64,000 nucleotides of DNA from Vinca minor (taxonomy: Eukaryota > Streptophyta > Magnoliopsida > Gentianales > Apocynaceae): assembly GCA_026122235.1 (NCBI GenBank), contig JAOCZM010000112.1, forward strand, positions 558,001-622,000, written 5' to 3'. Shown piece after piece: positions 56,901 to 64,000 of the stretch. Numbering within the stretch: position 1 is the first letter of the stretch; every line of letters begins with the position of its first letter. The translations under genes and the position numbers were made by a program. The notes under the pieces are model-generated. The model saw only the letters and a program-made list of their open reading frames with translations, was not told where the DNA came from and did no database searches.

Positions 56901-57319
56901 CATGCTATTTTTTCATGCCCAGAGGCTATAGATGTATGGAGCCAAACTAGTTTTGACATCCAAGCTCTACTAAAAAAATAAATCTTTCCCTATTGTTTGA
57001 TGTCAATCTTGGCAGAAAACGAGGAATTTTGCACTCCTTTCTCATACATTACATGCCATATATGGTGCAATAAGAATAAGACTGTTTTTTTAGGGTAAAA
57101 GGCAATCATCCGAGGAAGTTGCAAGTCACTCTCTAGTCAATGCTGCCGAATACAGTAGTATATATTTGTCATCTCTAGGGCCATCGGGAACTCGCCATCC
57201 TGTGCCAAGCTATGACAAAATCAAGTACATACTAAAAGGAAAAGCCAAGATGTTTGTGCCAGAAGAAGTGGAAAAAATCTCCAAGATTCTAGAATAGCCA
57301 CCTAGCCTCAAATGAAAGC
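56901..57319 (+). other. LINE linker to RNase H, no clear gene
   Basis: The reading frames are broken. A Cys-His stretch (CPICQEEVETIAHAIFSCPE, about 56862-56935) fits the zinc-finger part of zf-RVT. Confidence 0.6.
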
Positions 57320-57816
57320 CCCCAGAAGGACTCCTGAAACTCAATGTTGATAGAGCCTGGTACGAAAAAAATGGAGGTATATGAATAATCATACGGGATC
57401 CTGAAGGAAGATTTATAGCTGGAGCTGCCAAATTTATCCCAAAATCTCCCAGCCCGGAATACACTGAAGATAAAACACTTTTAGAAGGACTTCGTTTTGC
57501 TCAAGCTCAAGGTCACCATGCCATCATCATTGAGAGCGATTGCCAATCCCGGGTCAATCAAGTCCATCACACCGATGAAGATCTTTCCCCACTAGGTCAT
57601 ATTGTTAGTCAAATTAATATTTTTTTGGGGTTTAGATTAGCTAATTTAGTCTTTGTCCACAAATCTTGTAACAATCCTGCTGATAAATTGACGAAGTATG
57701 TAATGAGGCTTAGAGCCTCCAATCAATGGTTTGGAGACCCACCAGAATTTCTCATACCACATTTACTAAATGATATAATATACCTTTTTTCTATTAAAAA
57801 AAACATCAATAAATAG
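57320..57816 (+). pseudogene. LINE RNase H domain
   Basis: LNVDRAWYEKNGG gives the first Asp, TLLEGLRFAQAQG the Glu and IIIESDCQSRVNQ the second Asp. NNPADKLTKYVMRL is the C-terminal His-region equivalent. A TGA replaces a likely Trp codon near 57382. This fits the RNase H found at the 3' end of many plant L1 elements. Confidence 0.85.
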
Positions 57817-57839
57817 TAAGATAAAAAAAATATGTAGCA

Positions 57840-58591
57840 AGAGTCTAAACCAAAACCAAATACTATGATATTCACAAAAACTAAATACTATGTCAACACT
57901 CCCCACAAGTCCCGCAAGAAATCCAACATTAAAAATAACTAGATCTTTATACAACCTCAAAAGACATCCACAAAAATTGTACCTTACAGTTGTTGTCCAA
58001 GTGTATCAAACAACCTCTACCCCCATTCCCGCCGTACTCACATTCACTCATTTGCTTAGTAGTCGGTAGACTCAGTACCACCCACCAACTCAAGTCCTCA
58101 AGGGCAGCCCATTTAGTTCTGGATGATAGATTGTGCATAAGAATGCGTGATCAAATCTTGGCAGCTGCAGTGTGGAAGTTTCAACCCTCCAATGTGGGGG
58201 TGGCTTCTTGTGGAGGGCTAAAAAAAGTCCTCTCATCTAGTCGAGCCGTTGGATCACCTTAATTTACATCCTTCAAATTCTCTATCGAACAGGAGATTGG
58301 AGGCCATGTGGACTTAGGTAACGCCTTTTAGTGCACAAGTACCACCAACTCCAAATGGGGTCCCAAAATTTTCACATACAACACATAATGGGGAGTTGTT
58401 TAGTAAATATTTTTTGGAGTTGGTTAAAAAGGGCTTAGCCTTTTGTAATAATAAAAAAATGCAATAAATATTATTACACTAGTGAATTTAATAACCTATT
58501 CTTTTTGTTCTACTTGGTTTATATATTGAGAAAATCGCCCAAGTCGTCCCCTAACTATTTTACTTTAACCTCGATAGTCCTAGTTTGTTTT
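57840..58591. other. Intergenic, no recognised gene
   Basis: Short open frames on both strands around 57947-58262 overlap each other and have no family match that I can name. The rest is AT-rich. Confidence 0.5.
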
Positions 58592-59666
58592 TTTAGCATA
58601 AAGAGTCCTCAAACTATTTACGGGCAGCCTGTAAAGTCCTTACCCCCACAAATGCGGCGGAATCCGGCCAAATTGGCACACGTGCACTGCACATGCATTT
58701 AACCTAATGACAAAATTGTCATCATCAAACCCGACCCGTTTGAAGATTAAATCCCCAAACTCTACCCACACTGACCCTCCATTCAACGTCTATGCCGCTG
58801 CCACCTTGAGCATTTCCGCCGCCATCAAAATCAACATCAACACCTCAGCCACCATCCATAACCAACACCCACTAAGACCACGTCAAAACCAGAACTCACC
58901 AAAAACCACACCAAAATGGAGGATGGGACCAGGTTGAGTTGGGACCTAGCATGGTAGTCCTAATGGCGGAGATGTGGAAATTACAATTCAGAATTTAAGA
59001 GACCTTTCCATGGCAAACCAAATTTTCATGCGGTGAAGGGTAGATGTTGATAGGGAGTCACCCTTTATCTCTAAAGCAAATAAAATCAATCAATCAATTT
59101 TTCTCAACATATAATTACTAATTTCATCATTCACATCCAAATAAAACAAAATTCTTGAATCAAGAAAAGGGGTTAGGAATTGATAAACAAGATTCTAAAA
59201 GAGAAAGATTTTACCTTTTGAAATGAGATTTTTTTCTTGAAGCCTGCTTGTTTGATTCCCTTGATTATTTTGTTACTTTATGAAGAAGATGATGGATCTT
59301 GGTTTGATATTGGGCAGAGGGGCAGAGACATAAGAAATGAGGGTTGGGGCGAAGGTGCTCAGTGGTGGTGGTGCATGAATCTGGGTAAGGAAGGAGTTTG
59401 GAGGAGATTCAGTTGGGGTAAGTGGGCGGCTTTGGGAGAGGAGAAGGGTGGCGGTGGTGACGTCGAAGATGAAAAGGGTGGTGGTGGCGGCGTCGGTATG
59501 TGGGGATATGTGAGGAAGAAGATGAAGAATAAAGGATTTTTTTTTATTATAAAAAATGATAGATTTACCCCTGTTTTTTTAGCATGTTGACCGAATTCCG
59601 CCGCATTTGTGGTGGCATGGAATTTACAGGCTGCCCGTAATTAGTTTGAGGAATCTTCATGTTAAA
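58592..59666. mobile_element. Non-autonomous DNA transposon with 84-base terminal inverted repeats
   Basis: The left arm 58592-58675 (with GGGCAGCCTGTAAA and AAATGCGGCGGAAT) is the inverse of the right arm 59583-59666 (ATTCCGCCGCATTT, TTTACAGGCTGCCC), at roughly four fifths identity by eye. The inside (about 900 bases) has no transposase. A plus-strand open frame (59237-59590) is Gly/Trp-rich and unconvincing. Superfamily not determined. Confidence 0.72.
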
Positions 59667-60068
59667 GAAAATAAACTTAAAGGGGTTGTATTCAATCCGA
59701 ATTTTAAAAAAATTTAATTCATTTTCAAAAGTCTGGATTTTGCTGACTGCATGGATTGTTTTAACTCTATGTATACTCTACGCAGATTCTATCAGATTCT
59801 ATTAGATTGATTTATCATGATTTCTTTTGATTTATAAAGTATATAGATTATTTAAATAACAACAAAAAATAAAGAAAAGAATGATGCCGTGGTGTATCAT
59901 ACAGATGCAGCGGTGTTGAATTTCCAAAGTCAACATATGTTTATCAATCTTTTTTATTTTGCAATCAAGGGGGGATTGAATTAGGATTTTAATAGTTTTT
60001 TTTAAGTTTAAAAGTCTAGTGGTATTCAATTATGATTTTTAAGTGATCAATCAAAATATGATGGTATT
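59667..60068. other. AT-rich spacer, possible MITE
   Basis: Its ends carry TTGTATTCAATCCGAATTTT and, at 60021-60040, GGTATTCAATTATGATTTTT, so a small MITE is possible. The arms are short and imperfect. No gene is seen. Confidence 0.4.
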
Positions 60069-60980
60069 TGTAAAACACAAGAGGGGGAGGGGGGGTGAAT
60101 TGAGTTTTAATCAATCTTGGAAACTTTTTCTATTCTTTGCAATGCTAGTGTAAGTTTGAGCAAGATGGATAAAAGCAATGCAAAACCCAACAACAAGACA
60201 AAGGATTTATAGTGGTTCGACTCACTCAGAATCTACATCCACTACCTTGAGCCGCACCCAAGGATTTTAAACAACTTCACTAAGAAGAATGTTTACACTT
60301 GTGGCTAACTCACTAAGAGTTTTACAACACAACCACACAAGAAAAACTCACTAAGAGCTTGGTTGCCCACACAAAGTAGGACTTAACAATTTGCCCACAC
60401 AAAGTAGGACTTTACAATTTGCCCACACAAAGTAGGACTTTTACAACAATAACCCAATCACTTAGAAAGGGAATTAAGAAAGTTAAGGATACCTTTGAAG
60501 TACAACAATGATAAGCTCTTTGAACATATGAAGTTCACTCTTTGTCTTGCATTTGAAATAACACTCTTCAATGATTTAGATCATAAGGATGAAGTGCATT
60601 TGCTTTGTGAGTGTTTAGACTTGATAAGAAATCAATGAAACTTTGATGTGCAAGCCTTTTTTTCGTTCTAAACATTTCTCAGCTTTAGAGTATTTATACA
60701 TTTGAAAATATGCTAAAAAATTGACTCTGCAACGGTCAAATAACGGCTAGTTCCCGCAGAGGTTGGTTGACCGAACACAGACCTCGGATGACCGAAGCCA
60801 ACCTCGGTTGAGCCGAACCAAGGTCGGTCGACCGACCAAGACCTTAGGTCGACCGAACCATTTCAAACATACTCTCTGTTTCTCTTTGGTTGATCCGAGG
60901 AAAGCTCAGATGATCCGACCTTCTGAGCTTTGAGAGATGTTGATTTTTCACACGTTTTGAAATCTTTTGAAGTCTAAAAT
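60069..60980 (-). repeat. Outer SIRE-like LTR, distal part
   Basis: On the plus strand it starts TGTAAAACACAAGAGGGGG. It holds three direct copies of a 28-base unit (60364-60441) and GGTCGACC-type palindromes at 60760-60905. The LTR resumes at 62280. Confidence 0.78.
60364..60441. repeat. 28-base tandem repeat, three copies
   Basis: The unit GCCCACACAAAGTAGGACTT plus ACAATTT occurs three times. The nested LTR has two copies (61280-61329), so the copy number varies between LTRs. Confidence 0.9.
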
Positions 60981-62279
60981 TGTAAAACACAAGAGAGGGG
61001 TGGGGGGGGGGGTGAATTGTGTTTTAACTAATCTTGTAAACTTTTTCGATTCTTTGCAAAGCTATTGGAAGTTTGAGCAAGAAGAATAAAAGCAATGCAA
61101 AACCCAATCAACAAGACAAAGGATTTAGAGTGGTTCGATTCACTTAGAATCTACATCCACTACCTTGAGCCGCACCCAAGGATTTCAAACAACTTCACTG
61201 AGAAGAATGTTTACACTTGTGGTTAACTCACTAAGAGTTTTACAACACAACCACACAATGAAAAAATCACTAAGAGCTTGCCCACACAAAGTAGGACTTT
61301 ACAAATTGCCCACACTAAGTAGGACTTTTACAAGAATTACCCAATCACTTAGAAAGGGAATTGAATGTTTAAAGAACAAGGTTGATCACTCTTATAAGTG
61401 AGAAATATACCTTTGAAGTACAAGAATGTTTAAGCTCTTTTGAACATATGAATTCTACTCTTTGTCTTTCTTTTTGAAAGAACACCTTTGAATGAATTAG
61501 ATCATGGAGATCAAGTGTTTTTGCTTTGAAGGTGTTTAGACTTGATAAGAAATCAATGTAAAATGTATGTGCAAGTCCTTGAATGATTCTCTAGCTTTGG
61601 AGAATATATACATTTGAAAATATGCTGAAAATCGAGTCTCCAACGGTCAAATAACGGCTAGTAAAAGCAGAGTTCGGTGGACCGAACTGACCACCTCGGA
61701 TGACCTTAACCAAACTTCGGTCGACCGACCTCAAATTTCACACCTCTCAGTTTCTGGTCGGTTGATCCGACCTTGGCTCGGTTGACCGAACTTCCAAGCT
61801 GATTTTTCACACGTTTTGAAATCTTTTGAAGTCTTTTAAAGTCTAAAAGGTTTTCCCAAAAGGTAACAAGTAAGAACACTTGGAAAACCATTTTAAAGGA
61901 CTTAGACTTAAAAAACAAAGGCTTTTAAGATACGAACACATTTAAGAATCATTTCGAAAACTAAGCCTTTTGAAAACGTGTTTATGAAAACATGCAAGAC
62001 TAGAGTGTAGAGCTTATGTTCATGAGAGCTTTGGTTAGAGCTATATAAGATAAAGACTTATAGAGACAAAGCTAATCTAACCAAACCTAAGTCTTCAATC
62101 TTCAATCTTGAAAGATAAGCCTTGAATAACTTTGAATCTTGATACCAATGTCTTGATTGAAGTACTTAGAGCTTCCATAATTAGTTCCGATATTCTATCA
62201 CAAAGATATAAACATTAGACACAACATCAAGTGTTTGTCCATTATCAAAAACCGAGTTCGATCGCCCTTAGGGCTAACA
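60981..62279 (-). repeat. Solo LTR of the same SIRE-like family nested in the outer LTR
   Basis: It runs from TGTAAAACACAAGAG to CTTAGGGCTAACA, about 1299 bases. The outer LTR is interrupted between AGTCTAAAA and AAAGGTTTTCC, a sequence continuous at 61840-61850 in the inner copy. The flanks AAAAT and AAAAA may be a decayed 5-base target duplication. Confidence 0.75.
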
Positions 62280-62713
62280 AAAAGGTTTTCCCAAAAGGTA
62301 ACAAGTAAGAACATTTGGAAAACCATTTTAAAGTACTTAGACTTTGAAAACAAAGGCTTTTGAGATATGAACTCATGTAAGGAACGATTTGAAACTTAGC
62401 CTTTTGAAAACGTGTTTATGATGCATGCAAGACTAGAGTGTAGAGCTTATATTCATGAGAGCTTTGGTTAGAGCTTTATAAGATAACGACTTATGACGAC
62501 AAAGCTAAACTAACCAAACCTAAGTCTTCAATTTTCAATCTTGATAAATGAGCCTTGCATAACTTTGAATCTTGATACCAATGGCTTGATTGAAGTACTT
62601 AGAGCTTCCATAATGAGTTCCGATATTCTATCACAAAGATTAAGATCATTAGACACAACATCAAAAGTTTGTCCAATATCAAAAACTGAGTTTGTTCGCC
62701 CTTAGGGCTTACA
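62280..62713 (-). repeat. Outer SIRE-like LTR, proximal part
   Basis: It matches 61846-62279 closely (AAGGTTTTCCCAAAAGGTAA, then TCGCCCTTAGGGCT) and ends TTACA, directly followed by TCTCCCCTTTTTTG, the polypurine-tract complement. Confidence 0.8.
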
Positions 62714-62727
62714 ATCTCCCCTTTTTT
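62714..62727 (-). other. SIRE-like polypurine tract
   Basis: The minus strand reads CAAAAAAGGGGAGA immediately before the TGTAAGCC start of the LTR. Confidence 0.8.
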
Positions 62728-64000
62728 GATTATGACAAACTTTTATGTAATAAGATAGAATATGGACAAAATTAAGAACAAGGAAGCATGGCAAAAATTT
62801 AAAGAACTACTAAGAGCAATTACTAGTGCTTTAAAAGATAAAACCAATGAAGACAAAAGCACTTAGTCATGATAACTTCTTTTTGCCATATAATCTAGGG
62901 ACTCTTAGAAGAGCCCTATTTCTCAACCAACCTCCTTTCCTCCTTCCTTCCATTAAATATGTTTTGAGACATAAGATAAATAAAAAGCTCCCCCTCAAAA
63001 CATGCCGGAAAGGATAAAAAACATGATTAATACACTAAGATTAATACACCATTTTAGCAAGATTAATACACTATTTTTCTCCCCCTTTGGCATAATCAAA
63101 AAGACTTCAAACTCCAAAGATATAAGGGTGTACTTGCAAAAACATAAACAGTTCATAGCACAAGCAAAGTTAATACACCAATTTTCTGAAGAATGATCTT
63201 TTTGAATAAGCTTGGTTGATTTCAAAATACAAAGAGTCCATAATGACACATAAATATAAAGATGGTTATATATGGCTCAAAAAGAATATCAACCTAAGCT
63301 AAAAACAAAGGAGATAAGGAATATAACCTTTAAGCACAATCTCCCCGTTTATAAAACATACGATATTAGCTATTAGAGATAAAACCAAGTTTGATACCTA
63401 TTGACCAATTGTAAAACATGATACCAATTGTAAATATAGCCAATTGTAACACACGTTTGAAAATATAGCTAACAAAGTACTAGTGGAAGTGATACCATGA
63501 ATTCATAAGTTAAGCACATGTATCACAACCAAAAGAAGTAGAGGAAGTGTAAGATAACACTTTGAGTACATTCCTCTAACAAGTTAATGGTTAGCTAAAT
63601 AAGTGTAGCAACTCTTAAAGTGATACTAACCAAAAACTATAATGAGATCACAATGGATAAGAAAATGAAGAATATGATCTCAAAGTTATTAAGGGAGAGT
63701 ATATGTGATACCAATTAAATACATAAACATTTATAACACATATAACTCCAAAATAACTTACACAAGTTGGCTATAAGATATAAAAGATGAAAGGCAAGTC
63801 AACAAGTGATGTGGTGATGTAAAATATGAACAATTGAGAATACATCACATATTATGAGTTTACATCCTAAGTCAAGTATCTAGACGATCAACCATATAAG
63901 ATTAATGCTATAGACTCGAATATAAACACAACCCCTATAAAAACTGAGCATAGCATATACAAACTCCCCCAAAGCATAAGACACTAAATAATAGAGGGGA
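62728..64000 (-). other. SIRE-like 3' noncoding internal region
   Basis: No coding frame is convincing on either strand. It repeats CTCCCC-type tracts on the plus strand at 62990, 63081, 63341 and 63964. The one at 63081 continues CCCTTTGGCATAATCAAAAA, resembling the true polypurine-tract context. Confidence 0.6.

Larger units (their letters stand above)
52800..57820 (+). mobile_element. L1-type LINE, broken and internally deleted
   Basis: The order endonuclease (52808-53522), RT (about 54030-55020), zf-RVT-like end (56397-56900) and RNase H (57320-57816) is that of plant L1-like LINEs. ORF1 is not recognised. A gypsy-derived fragment (55023-56396) replaces the RT catalytic middle. The 3' end is A-rich (57795-57835). 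I could not find a target duplication. Confidence 0.85.
60069..64000 (-). mobile_element. SIRE-like copia element, 3' end (minus strand), runs off the window
   Basis: On the minus strand the order is internal 3' region (64000-62715), polypurine tract AAAAAAGGGGAGA, then an LTR starting TGTAAGCCCTAAGG, an arrangement typical of SIRE/Maximus copia elements. The outer LTR is 62713-62280 plus 60980-60069. It contains a nested solo LTR (60981-62279). Coding regions would lie beyond 64000. Confidence 0.75.

Noticed and set aside
57947..58262. Overlapping open frames on both strands as a gene
   Set aside because: No recognisable family, no splice or promoter support, and both strands are open by chance.
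59237..59590. Gly/Trp-rich 117-residue open frame as a host gene
   Set aside because: Low-complexity composition, no domain, and it lies between the inverted ends of a transposon-like element.
60364..60441. Possible CRISPR-like repeat array
   Set aside because: The three 28-base units are directly adjacent with no spacers, in a plant LTR. It is a simple tandem repeat.
63002..63249. Small open frames on both strands in the SIRE-like 3' region, possibly env-like
   Set aside because: Short, antisense to each other, AT-rich and without signal peptide or domain. An env-like frame cannot be supported here.

Overview
The window reads as repeat-dense nuclear DNA of a flowering plant, most likely a eudicot. 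It is AT-rich, no bacterial-type operon is visible, and nearly everything recognisable is a plant transposable element: Ty3/gypsy, Ty1/copia including a SIRE-like element, an L1-type LINE and a Mutator-like element (MULE). Several LTR elements use an initiator-Met tRNA type primer binding site (TGGTATCAGAGC). I found no confident ordinary host gene. The only plausibly intact gene is a two-exon Myb/SANT-like gene on the minus strand (50482-51163), which itself sits in transposon-like surroundings.

Layout. 1-17302 is a four-deep nest of gypsy elements. E1 (minus) is the outermost. E2 (5177-16342, target duplication AATTC) sits in the E1 leader. E3 (7599-13904, target duplication GGATC) sits in the E2 gag. 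E4 (9012-13278) is a head-to-head composite inside E3. 17303-37213 is a tandem array of a small, apparently pol-less LTR family (family C, gag only). It has eight LTR copies shared between seven internal regions and is interrupted by a gypsy element on the plus strand (E5, 22132-27293) with a rearranged 5' end. 37213-39377 is a decayed MULE transposase. 39627-50259 is a copia composite: a 3.4 kb minus-strand arm facing a nearly full plus-strand element, so the two form a long inverted repeat. 50482-51163 is the Myb/SANT-like gene. 52800-57820 is a LINE broken by a rearranged gag/LTR fragment. 58592-59666 is a terminal-inverted-repeat element. 60069-64000 is the 3' end of a SIRE-like copia on the minus strand, with a solo LTR nested in its own LTR.

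How the parts relate. The gypsy families A (E1, E2, E4, E5), B (E3) and C share the style of tRNA-Met primer site two bases inside the LTR, related leaders and a gag with a CCHC knuckle (the knuckle is visible in A and C). In all three, the last open frame runs through the polypurine tract into the LTR. Families B and C lack most or all of pol, so they look like non-autonomous derivatives that an A-type element could have mobilised. All pol genes seen carry stops or frameshifts, so this is decayed, heavily recombined heterochromatin-like sequence.

Limits: all homology calls are from motif recognition by eye. LTR borders come from TG...CA ends, adjacent primer sites and polypurine tracts, and should be good to a few bases where a target duplication is given and approximate elsewhere.
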